This document shows, one piece after another, positions 16,788-23,808 of a DNA stretch of 34,654 nucleotides (positions are counted from its first letter, which is position 1; each line of letters starts with the position of its first letter). Below the pieces are notes generated by a model that saw only the letters and a list, made by a program, of their open reading frames with translations, did not search any database and was not told the DNA's origin. Origin of the DNA: Acidobacteriota bacterium. GTDB taxonomy: Bacteria > Acidobacteriota > Terriglobia > Bryobacterales > Bryobacteraceae. The stretch covers positions 1-34,654 of the forward strand of contig SYLY01000069.1 of the NCBI GenBank assembly GCA_005808475.1, in the 5' to 3' direction. Position numbers and translations under genes: made by a program.

Positions 16788-18604
16788 AACGCTTGCTGCT
16801 ACTGAGCCTGCTGGCGCTGCCGCTTACCGCCCAGTACCCCGCCGGGGCGGTCTTCCAGCGCGGCGACGACCCGCGTTGGGCGGACCCCGGCTTCGATGAC
16901 CGCCAGTGGGTGAAGCAAAGCGATTACCGCGCCAACTCCTATGACGACTATCTGCAGAATCGCTCCTGGATGCGGGCGCGCGTCACGATTCCCGCCGGCG
17001 AGCCCGCCGTCATCGTGAGCCAGCATTGCCCCTGCGAGTTCTACGTGAACGGCCTTCGCGTCGCCGCCATCGGTGACCTGAATCCGCCCCGTCCATACAC
17101 GCCTCGGGAGATTCGCATCTTCCCGCTGCCGGCCGGCATTGCGCCGGGTGACGCGGTCTTTGCCGTTCGCCGCTACGATCCGCCCGGCCAAGAAAGTATC
17201 GTCTCTTCATGGGGGGGCTCCTCGGCGCTGCTGGCGCCTGCCAGCGGCGCGGACCAGGCCCTGGAGCAATTTGCGAAGACTATCCTCGCGCCTAGCCGAT
17301 TCCTTGTCCTGGTCGTTCTCTTTGCCCTTGCCGCGTTGCTGGGGGCCACGTGGGGCCAACGCAAGGATGCCGCCTTTTGGGTGGCGCTTTCGCTGCAAGG
17401 ATGCGCGCTCCTGAGTCAAGTTTTGCTCACCCTTGTGTCGATTGGGAGCGCCGACCAATCGAACATAAGGTCGATCGGTTTGAGTTTTGCCGTTCCGAAT
17501 CCGATTCTGCCGGCCATCCTCCTGGTGTTGATTGTGCCGGGTGTGAATCGACGGCTTTGGCTCTCCGCATGCTTACTCGCCACGGCGATCAGAGTTCCTT
17601 CCATCGTCGCCCTGTACTATGGCGTGCCTCCATCCTGGTTGCCGCTCGCGGTGCCCGCCTCCGAGGCCGGATCCCTGTTGATCGTGGTCACCGCCTGGGC
17701 TTTGATGACCTTGGCGCTCCGGCTCGGCGGCATCCCCAGACCCCTCCTGTTGTTTTGCGCTTTGGGCCCATTGTGTTCGCTATTGACCCGCCTGGCCCCG
17801 ACGCTCCAACTGCCTCGGCAATTCGTTGTGTTCGAGGTGAATTTGAGTTGGAACCGCCTTGCGCAACTCTTCTACTCGCTGACCGTCGCCGCGCTGGTGA
17901 TCTGGCGAGCGCAGGTCCGGCGCCGGCAAGAGCTGCGCCAACAGGAGGAGTTGGCGGCGGCCCAGGAAGTGCAGTCGCTGCTGCTGGCTTCTCCGTATCA
18001 GGCCAATCCCCATCTCCAGATCGAAACCGCCTATCTGCCGGCCTCCGGCGTGGGCGGCGACTTCTATTACGTCCGGGACTTCGCCGATGGCTCGCAGGTC
18101 GCGCTGGTCGGCGATGTCAGCGGGAAGGGATTGAAGGCGGCGATGGTGGTCTCCGCCTGTATCGGTTCACTGCAACGCGAAGACTCGTCGTCGCCCGCGG
18201 CAATCCTGATGGGCCTCAATCGAACACTCGCCGGCCGCGTGGGTGGCGGCTTCGTCACCTGCTGCTGTGTGCAATACATTCCAGGCGGCACGGTGACCGT
18301 GGCCTCCGCCGGCCATCCGGCTCCCTGGCTGGACGGCCGCGAAGTGGCCTTGACCGCCGGTTTGCCGCTGGGAATTGTCGCCCACGCCGAGTTCGAGGAG
18401 AGCCGTATCCCGTTGGCGCACGGGCAACAGCTCACCCTGGTCTCGGACGGCGTCGTCGAGGCGGAGAACGCTTCGCGCGAACTCTTCGGCTTCGACCGCA
18501 CCCGCGACATCAGCACCAAGTCCGCCCAAGAGATCGCCAACGCCGCCCAAGCCTGGGGCCAGACCGACGACATCACCGTGGTCACTGTGACGAGGGGTGG
18601 ATGA
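16784..18604 (+). CDS. P8: membrane sensor with SpoIIE-type PP2C phosphatase domain
   Basis: The protein has 606 residues. It belongs to the sensor class with RGDDPRWADPGFDDRQW and a Cys-x-Cys motif (HCPCEFYVNG) in the jelly-roll, as in P9 to P12, but is the most divergent of them. Seven helices follow. The linker (QQEELAAAQEVQSLLL) leads to PP2C with Asp426, Asp444 and Asp555. The first motif reads GVGGDFY rather than EVGGDFY; the metal Asp is kept. TCCCVQYIPGG replaces TCCCARFDADG. The tail ends TVTRGG, having lost the usual VRRN, and it is the only copy followed by two stacked modules. The last 286 bases are repeated at 19218-19506. Confidence 0.9.
   Translation: MKRLLLLSLLALPLTAQYPAGAVFQRGDDPRWADPGFDDRQWVKQSDYRANSYDDYLQNRSWMRARVTIPAGEPAVIVSQHCPCEFYVNGLRVAAIGDLNPPRPYTPREIRIFPLPAGIAPGDAVFAVRRYDPPGQESIVSSWGGSSALLAPASGADQALEQFAKTILAPSRFLVLVVLFALAALLGATWGQRKDAAFWVALSLQGCALLSQVLLTLVSIGSADQSNIRSIGLSFAVPNPILPAILLVLIVPGVNRRLWLSACLLATAIRVPSIVALYYGVPPSWLPLAVPASEAGSLLIVVTAWALMTLALRLGGIPRPLLLFCALGPLCSLLTRLAPTLQLPRQFVVFEVNLSWNRLAQLFYSLTVAALVIWRAQVRRRQELRQQEELAAAQEVQSLLLASPYQANPHLQIETAYLPASGVGGDFYYVRDFADGSQVALVGDVSGKGLKAAMVVSACIGSLQREDSSSPAAILMGLNRTLAGRVGGGFVTCCCVQYIPGGTVTVASAGHPAPWLDGREVALTAGLPLGIVAHAEFEESRIPLAHGQQLTLVSDGVVEAENASRELFGFDRTRDISTKSAQEIANAAQAWGQTDDITVVTVTRGG
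18319..18604 (+). repeat. Direct repeat, copy 1 (P8 3' end)
   Basis: This stretch encodes the last 94 residues of P8 and recurs downstream of the MazEF-like pair at 19218-19506. Identity is very high up to the GAGAACGC of the SDGVVEAEN motif, including long runs without any difference. After that the two copies differ more. Confidence 0.85.
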
Positions 18605-18608
18605 TGGC

Positions 18609-18968
18609 CTACTGGAGCATCGCTTCGGGCGAAAGCAGCATAAGGTCGAGATCGAGCGCCGCCGCCAACACGCGATCCAGTTGGTCAAGCTTAACCTTGC
18701 CCAAGTGGCCTACGAAGTGGGTCAGCAGGGACTTCGGCAGACTGGCCAACTCATCGCAGTGGATGCTGCTCTCGTGCTTCAGGCCTTCTTCCACGCCTAC
18801 CGTCACCTGGGTCCGCAAGCCATCATACCGGGAGTACACCGGGGCGCAAACGACGGAGGAGAACTTCGAATCGATCAGCACTTGGCGGCTCACAACGACA
18901 AACACGCGTTGCTTGCGCGGATCGGCTGACCCAGGCCGGGTCACCAGAAACAAGTCGCCGCGCTGCAC
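18609..18968 (-). CDS. MazF/PemK-like toxin (second pair)
   Basis: The 119-residue protein has the MazF plan: [45 protein letters not shown], the Gly-Leu/Ser segment [23 protein letters not shown], and a final helix after [15 protein letters not shown]. It should be an mRNA-cleaving toxin. Its start codon directly follows the stop of the antitoxin gene, and its stop lies four bases from the P8 stop on the other strand. The plus strand is open across it, although the codon registers of the two strands do not coincide here. It differs clearly from the neighbouring MazF-like protein at 19512, so the two pairs are not duplicates. Confidence 0.85.
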   Translation of the reverse strand: MQRGDLFLVTRPGSADPRKQRVFVVVSRQVLIDSKFSSVVCAPVYSRYDGLRTQVTVGVEEGLKHESSIHCDELASLPKSLLTHFVGHLGKVKLDQLDRVLAAALDLDLMLLSPEAMLQ

Positions 18969-19190
18969 TTACTCGGGGAGCCCCTGGAACTCGAGCACAT
19001 CCGACTGCTGGTTGAGTTCTTCGGCGACGCGGTCGAGAATGGCGGCGTCCTGGGCATCCCGCTCGGTTTTCGCCCTCCTGGCCAGGTACGAGAGCGCGGC
19101 GCGCTCCAGGAAAGCGGAGCGGTTACCGTCAATCCGGTCAATCTGCTCCAGCAGCGCGCTGGGAAGGGTGACAGATGTCTTCACTCGCAT
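18969..19190 (-). CDS. Ribbon-helix-helix antitoxin of the second MazF pair
   Basis: The 73-residue protein starts MRVKTSVTLPSALLEQIDRI. This is a clear ribbon-helix-helix strand and helix, followed by NRSAFLERAALSYLARRAK and an acidic tail rich in Glu and Gln. The start at 19190 is preceded, six bases upstream, by TATGAT (complement of 19197-19202), so the transcript may be nearly leaderless. The longer open frame upstream on this strand is antisense to the phosphatase remnant and is not used. The gene abuts the toxin gene without a gap. Confidence 0.8.
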   Translation of the reverse strand: MRVKTSVTLPSALLEQIDRIDGNRSAFLERAALSYLARRAKTERDAQDAAILDRVAEELNQQSDVLEFQGLPE

Positions 19191-19217
19191 ACTACCATCA
19201 TACTCCACGCCCCTGGC

Positions 19218-19506
19218 GGCTCCCTGGCTGGACGGCCGCGAAGTGGCGCTCGCCGCCGGGATGCCGCTGGGAATTGTCGCCCATGCCGAGTTTGAGGAGA
19301 GCCGTATCCCGTTGGCGCACGGGCAACAGCTCACCCTGGTCTCGGACGGCGTCGTCGAGGCGGAGAACGCGCAGCGTGAGCTCTTCGGCTTCGAGCGGAC
19401 GCGGGAGATCTCGACGAAGTCCGCTCGGGAGATCGCGGAAGCGGCGAAGGCTTGGGGCCAGAACGACGACATCACCGTCGTCACGGTGCGGAGGGCGAAC
19501 GTTTGA
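19218..19506 (+). pseudogene. 3' remnant of a SpoIIE phosphatase gene, duplicate of the P8 end (R4)
   Basis: This is the longest remnant. It encodes about 95 residues from APWLDGREVALAAGMPLG to VTVRRANV and matches P8 from 18319 onward. The first two thirds are nearly identical to P8. The last third (ENAQRELFGFERTREISTKSAREIAEAAKAWGQ) follows the common array version instead, including Asn before DD and the normal VRR ending. It ends in a TTGA overlap that opens a frame at 19503. The remnant's own frame is open back to the ATG at 18601 on the P8 stop, so the MazEF pair is bridged by 301 codons. Confidence 0.88.
19218..19506 (+). repeat. Direct repeat, copy 2 (remnant R4)
   Basis: This is the second copy of the P8 3' end. 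Together with 18319-18604 it flanks the MazEF-like pair as direct repeats about 0.9 kb apart. Recombination between them would remove the pair and leave one intact phosphatase gene. Confidence 0.85.
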
Positions 19507-19511
19507 ACCGT

Positions 19512-19859
19512 CTACGTGGGGAGTCCGAAAACTCGCGACAGATTCCGGTTGAGCAAGTCCATGGCCGACGGCTGCAGTTTGCCAATGGCCGCGCCGCGCA
19601 GGCGCCCGCGGTCGATGAAGCGGGCGTGGTCGACCAAGGCCGTGGAAACCGCATCCAGCCCCGTTTGCTCGGCGGGAAAAGACAGATGGATCGGATTCTT
19701 GGCCGTGGCCCGGGTCAAGGGGACGATGGCGGTCAGCGGGCTGCGGGACGCGTTGTAGGAGTCGGACGAAACGATGACCACGGGCCGAGTGGCTCCCTGG
19801 TCATGGCCTTGGACTGGGTCAAGGCCGCACCAAAAGATCTGTCCCCGTTCGATCACCAT
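19512..19859 (-). CDS. MazF/PemK-like toxin (third pair)
   Basis: The 115-residue protein is a textbook PemK/MazF: ERGQIFWCGLDPVQGHDQG, then ATRPVVIVSSDSYNASRSP, LTAIVPLTRATAKNP, and a C-terminal DHARFIDRGRLRGAAIGKL before the last helix. It should cleave mRNA. The start at 19859 was chosen because it overlaps the antitoxin stop by seven bases; an upstream ATG at 19898 lies inside the antitoxin gene and adds 13 residues of no family character. The gene stop lies five bases from the stop of remnant R4 on the other strand. This repeats the spacing seen after full phosphatase genes. Confidence 0.9.
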   Translation of the reverse strand: MVIERGQIFWCGLDPVQGHDQGATRPVVIVSSDSYNASRSPLTAIVPLTRATAKNPIHLSFPAEQTGLDAVSTALVDHARFIDRGRLRGAAIGKLQPSAMDLLNRNLSRVFGLPT

Positions 19860-20113
19860 TTTTCCTCCCGGAAGTCCGTCGCGGATGCGCGTTCCCAAAC
19901 TTCGATTTCGGCTCGCGCGCGTACCAGTGCGGCAGGATCTTCGGCGTCGCGGGCGAAGGCCTCGCTCACTTCGGCCCAGAAAACCCTTTCCTCCATCTCC
20001 TCCAGCGCCCGGCGAATGACCTGCGCCTTCGACTGCCCCAATTTCGAGGCCAACTTGGAGAGCGTACCGATGGCATCGCTCGGGATGCGGACACTGGTTG
20101 CTACGTTTTCCAT
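19853..20113 (-). CDS. Ribbon-helix-helix antitoxin of the third MazF pair
   Basis: The 86-residue protein begins ENVATSVRIPSDAIGTLSKLASKLGQSKAQVIRRAL, a ribbon-helix-helix DNA-binding domain. A longer helical tail follows (EERVFWAEVSEAFARDAEDPAALVRARAEIEVWE) that likely covers the toxin. It overlaps the toxin gene. The AT-rich stretch upstream (20114-20130) contains TAGTAT/TATAGT within six bases of the ATG, so transcription may start at or close to the start codon. Confidence 0.85.
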   Translation of the reverse strand: MENVATSVRIPSDAIGTLSKLASKLGQSKAQVIRRALEEMEERVFWAEVSEAFARDAEDPAALVRARAEIEVWERASATDFREEKW

Positions 20114-20138
20114 AACACTATACTACTACGTTCGAAAG

Positions 20139-20258
20139 CTCAGCTTGACCTTCGCCTCCGACGGCGTGGTCGAAGCGCACGAGATCGCCGAGGCGGCGAA
20201 GGCGTGGGGCCAGAACGACGACATCACCGTGGTGACGGTGCGGAGGATAGTCGCGTGA
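20139..20258 (+). pseudogene. 3' remnant of a SpoIIE phosphatase gene with internal deletion (R5)
   Basis: The frame reads LTFASDGVVEA joined to HEIAEAAKAWGQNDDITVVTVRRIVA. Twenty-one codons of the normal tail (ENAQRELFGF through STKSA) are missing, with the frame kept. The joint has a short GCG match on both sides. It starts about 26 bases upstream of the antitoxin start codon and ends in a GTGA overlap with P9. The frame is open back to the TTG at 19503 that overlaps the R4 stop, which makes a 251-codon bridge across the third MazEF pair. Confidence 0.85.
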
Positions 20259-22027
20259 GACTTCAGCTTGTCTTGATGGTGGCGACCCTGCTGCCGGCGC
20301 AGTCGCTGGACGAGGCTCGGATGGCGCGGGGCGACGACCCGCGTTGGGCGGATCCGGTGTTCGATGATCGCGACTGGGAGACCGTCAGGCATCGGCGCAT
20401 TCGGCCTATGGAGGATGCGAAAGAGAATCGTTTCTGGCTGCGGATGCGCGTCACCGTGCCCGCCGGGGAGCCCGCCGCGGTGGCGGTGATTAATTGCCCC
20501 TGCGAGGTGTTTCTGGATGGCGTCCGGCTGGGCGCCACGGGAGACTTGAACGCCGCGCGCCCGCACACCACGAACGATTTGACGGTTTTTCCGGTCCCGG
20601 CGGCGCTGGCGGGACGGTCCGTGGTGTTGGCCACTCGGTTGTATCATCCGCCCGGCCGCGAAGCCGGGTCCGGGCCCCTCAGTTCGGTGAGGATTCGGCT
20701 GCTGCCGGTTCGCGAGATCGGGGTTGCGGCTAAGATCGAGGGGGACTACGAGTTTCCGTTTGTCGTCCGGTCCATCTTTCTGCTGATCGCCCTGGGTGGA
20801 CTCCTGGCCGCCGCTCTAGGCCAGCGGAACGATCCGCTGATCCTCGGCATGCTTTGCCACGTGTTACCGGGGCTGGCCGGTATGGTCATCATCCTACTTG
20901 CGCCGATGAACGCCGCTGACAACTATGCGTGGTTGTATGTGGTTGTAATCCCAGCCAATCCCGCGCTGGTTTTCGTGCAGTGGCAACTGGCCGGGCTGCC
21001 CCTCCGGCGGGCCTGGGGCGCGGCTGCGCTAGCGGGCTACTTGGTTTTCCGGACTCCGTGGGTGGCGGGACTGTTCCTGGCGAAGCCTGCTCCATGGACG
21101 CCCCTGGCCGCCAGTTTGTTTCTGGTTCCGCACGTCATGATCTTCGGGATGGCAACGTACGCCGCGGCTCGTGGATGGGGCAGGAGCTCCCGTTTGGTGC
21201 GGTTTCTGATGGCGGCTGTGGTGACCTCGCTCGCGCTCTATATCATCGGGCGCCTGGCGCAGCAAGGCTGGATCCCAGGGTTGCTGGTGGGGCAGGCCGA
21301 AGCTGTAATGTCCCTCGCTTTCACGGTCATCGCCACCGCGTACATTATCCGCACCGGACGCGAGCGCCGGGCCGAGCAGGAGCGGCTGCGGAGTGAGATG
21401 GAATCGGCCCAAACAGTCCAGGCGCTGCTGTTGAACCAGGCGATGCCGGCGGAGATGGAAGCGGTCTACCTCCCGGCGAGCGAAGTCGGCGGCGACTTCT
21501 ACCAGGCCTTCGCCACGCCGGCGGGGACGCTGCTGGTGGTGGGCGACGTGTCCGGCAAAGGACTGCAGGCCGCGATGCGCGTCTCGGCGATCGTGGGCGC
21601 GTTGCGCAACCGGCGGTCCGACGAGCCGGCCGCGGTGCTGGCGGAGTTGAACGCCGTGCTGTTGGGGAGCCCCGGGTTCACCACTTGTTGTTGCGCCTTC
21701 TTTCCGGCGGGCGGCGGGCCGGCGCGGGTGGCGAACGCCGGTCACCCGGCGCCTTATTGCGACGGAAAGGAGGTGACGCTGGTCGCGGGATTGCCGTTGG
21801 GCCCGGTTCGCGGAACCGAGTATGAGGAATCCGTCGTGCCCGGCGAGCGGTTCACGTTCGTCTCCGACGGCGTCGTCGAGGCAGAGAACGCGCAGCGTGA
21901 ACTCTTCGGCTTCGACCGTACGCGTGAGATCTCGACCAAGTCGGCCCGGGAGATCGCGGAAGTGGCGAAGGCCTGGGGCCAGAACGACGACATCACCGTG
22001 GTGACGGTGCGGAGGGCTGAAGCATGA
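20255..22027 (+). CDS. P9: membrane sensor with SpoIIE-type PP2C phosphatase domain
   Basis: The protein has 590 residues from the GTG at 20255, which overlaps the stop of remnant R5 and opens the signal peptide (RLQLVLMVATLLPAQ). An in-frame ATG at 20204 only reads the remnant in a wrong frame. The sensor (MARGDDPRWADPVFDDRDW, CPCEVFLDGVRLGATGDLN) is shared with P10 and P11. The output domain is the odd one of the three. The hairpin is one residue shorter (YQAFATPAGTLLVVGD), and it has GLQAAMRVS and TCCCAFFPAGGGPARVANAGH. The metal residues Asp414, Asp431 and Asp538 remain. Confidence 0.92.
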   Translation: MRLQLVLMVATLLPAQSLDEARMARGDDPRWADPVFDDRDWETVRHRRIRPMEDAKENRFWLRMRVTVPAGEPAAVAVINCPCEVFLDGVRLGATGDLNAARPHTTNDLTVFPVPAALAGRSVVLATRLYHPPGREAGSGPLSSVRIRLLPVREIGVAAKIEGDYEFPFVVRSIFLLIALGGLLAAALGQRNDPLILGMLCHVLPGLAGMVIILLAPMNAADNYAWLYVVVIPANPALVFVQWQLAGLPLRRAWGAAALAGYLVFRTPWVAGLFLAKPAPWTPLAASLFLVPHVMIFGMATYAAARGWGRSSRLVRFLMAAVVTSLALYIIGRLAQQGWIPGLLVGQAEAVMSLAFTVIATAYIIRTGRERRAEQERLRSEMESAQTVQALLLNQAMPAEMEAVYLPASEVGGDFYQAFATPAGTLLVVGDVSGKGLQAAMRVSAIVGALRNRRSDEPAAVLAELNAVLLGSPGFTTCCCAFFPAGGGPARVANAGHPAPYCDGKEVTLVAGLPLGPVRGTEYEESVVPGERFTFVSDGVVEAENAQRELFGFDRTREISTKSAREIAEVAKAWGQNDDITVVTVRRAEA

Positions 22028-23808
22028 GAAAGCTGCTTTTGTTTTCGCTGATGGCAACGGCTCTGCCGGCGCAGTCGCTGAACGACGCGCTGATGGCGCG
22101 GGGCGACGACCCGCGTTGGGCGGATCCGGTGTTCGACGATCGCGACTGGGAGACCGTCGGGCATCGGCGCGTGCGTCCGATGGAGGATGCGAAAGAGAAT
22201 CGCCTTTGGCTGCGGATGCGCATCACCGTGCCTGCCGGGGAGCCCGCCGCGGTGGCGGTGTTTCGTTGCCCCTGCGAAGTGTTTCTAGATGGCATCCGGC
22301 TGGGTGCGACGGGAGACTTGAACGCCGCGCGCCCACTGACTACGGACGAGTTGACAGTTTTTCCGGTCCCGGCGGCGCTGGCGGGACGGTCCGTGGTGTT
22401 GGCCGCGCGCCTGTATCAGCCACCGGGTCGCGAAGTGGCGTCCGGGCTCATCGCCGCAACAAGCATCCGCCTGCTGCCGGTTCGCGAGGTGGGACGCGTG
22501 GCAGCCCAGATCCAGGACTACAAATTTCCGATTGTCGTCCGGGTCATCTTCCTGCTGCTCGCGCTGGGTGGACTCCTGGCCGCCGCCATAGGCCAGCGGA
22601 ACGACCCGCTGATCCTTGGAATGCTTTGCTACATGTGCTCGCAATTGGCCGTGGCGGCCCTCATACTTTTCTCGCCGATGAACTCCGCTGATGACTTTGC
22701 GTGGATGTGGCTGTCGGCCATCCTCGCCTCTCCCGCGCTGGTTTTCGTGCAGTGGCAACTGGCCGGGCTGCCCATCCAGCGGAACTGGGCCGCTGCTCTG
22801 CTCGCGGGCTATTTGGTTCTCCGGATTCCCTGGCAGATGGGGCTGTTCCTGGCGAAGCCTCAGCCGTGGACGCCGTTGGCCGTCAGCGTTTATTTGATTC
22901 CGTCCGTCATAGCCATCGGGATGGCAACGTACGCCGCGGCTCGCGGGTGGGGCAGAAGTCCCAGGCCGGTGCGGTTCTTGCTGGCGACGGTTGTGACCAC
23001 GTCCGCTATCCACATCATCGGGCGCTTGGCGGCACAAGCAGGGTTGCTGGTGGGGCCGGTCGAAGCTGTGATCGTCAGCGCCACGGCCTTCGTCTTCACG
23101 GTCGGCGCCACTGCCTATATCATCCGCACCGGACGCGAGCGCCGGGCCGAGCAGGAGCGGCTGCGGAGTGAGATGGAATCGGCACAGACGGTGCAGGCGC
23201 TGCTGTTGAACCAGGCGATGCCGGCGGAGATGGAAGCGGTCTACCTCCCGGCGAGCGAGGTGGGCGGCGACTTCTACCAGGTTCTCGATCGGGCGGACGG
23301 CTCGCGGGTGGTGCTGGTGGGCGACGTCAGTGGCAAGGGCCTGAAGGCGGCGATGTTGGTGTCGGCCACGATCGGCATGTTGCGGCGGGAGAATTCGTCG
23401 TCGCCGGGCGCGATCCTGGCCGGACTGAATGATGCGCTCTCCGGGCACACCGGCGGCGGGTTCGTGACCTGCGTCTGCGCGCGGTTCGGCGCCGATGGCA
23501 CGGTCACCATCGCCAACGCCGGTCATCCGTCACCCTACTGCGATGGCCGCGAGCTGGAGGCCGCCGCGGGGCTGCCGTTGGGCGTGGTCAGGGGGACCGA
23601 GTATGCGGAATCGGTCGTGCCCGGCGAGCGGTTCACGTTCGTCTCCGACGGCGTGGTGGAGGCGGAGAACGTCCAGCGCGAGCTCTTCGGCTTTGACCGA
23701 ACGTGCGAGATCTCGACGAAGTCGGCCCGCGAGATCGCGGAATCGGCGAAGGTCTGGGGTCAGAACGACGACATCACTGTGGTGACGGTGCGGAGGAACG
23801 AGGCGTGA
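22024..23808 (+). CDS. P10: membrane sensor with SpoIIE-type PP2C phosphatase domain
   Basis: The protein has 594 residues and the ATG overlaps the P9 stop. The sensor half and the linker (EQERLRSEMESAQTVQALLL, then NQAMPAEMEAVYLP) are nearly the same as in P9 and P11, so the three arose by tandem duplication. From GGDFYQVLDRADGSRV onward the sequence follows P2 (VSATIGMLRRE, FVTCVCARFG), about 18 kb upstream. The switch lies within the first PP2C strands. The metal sites Asp416, Asp434 and Asp542 are present. The tail has RTCEIS for the usual RTREIS and ends RRNEA before a GTGA overlap. Confidence 0.92.
   Translation: MRKLLLFSLMATALPAQSLNDALMARGDDPRWADPVFDDRDWETVGHRRVRPMEDAKENRLWLRMRITVPAGEPAAVAVFRCPCEVFLDGIRLGATGDLNAARPLTTDELTVFPVPAALAGRSVVLAARLYQPPGREVASGLIAATSIRLLPVREVGRVAAQIQDYKFPIVVRVIFLLLALGGLLAAAIGQRNDPLILGMLCYMCSQLAVAALILFSPMNSADDFAWMWLSAILASPALVFVQWQLAGLPIQRNWAAALLAGYLVLRIPWQMGLFLAKPQPWTPLAVSVYLIPSVIAIGMATYAAARGWGRSPRPVRFLLATVVTTSAIHIIGRLAAQAGLLVGPVEAVIVSATAFVFTVGATAYIIRTGRERRAEQERLRSEMESAQTVQALLLNQAMPAEMEAVYLPASEVGGDFYQVLDRADGSRVVLVGDVSGKGLKAAMLVSATIGMLRRENSSSPGAILAGLNDALSGHTGGGFVTCVCARFGADGTVTIANAGHPSPYCDGRELEAAAGLPLGVVRGTEYAESVVPGERFTFVSDGVVEAENVQRELFGFDRTCEISTKSAREIAESAKVWGQNDDITVVTVRRNEA

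Noticed and set aside
17350..18600. Long plus-strand open frame overlapping P8 in another frame
   Set aside because: It is a shadow of P8 in GC-rich sequence; only the part from 18601 on, which starts at the overlapping ATG, is of interest.
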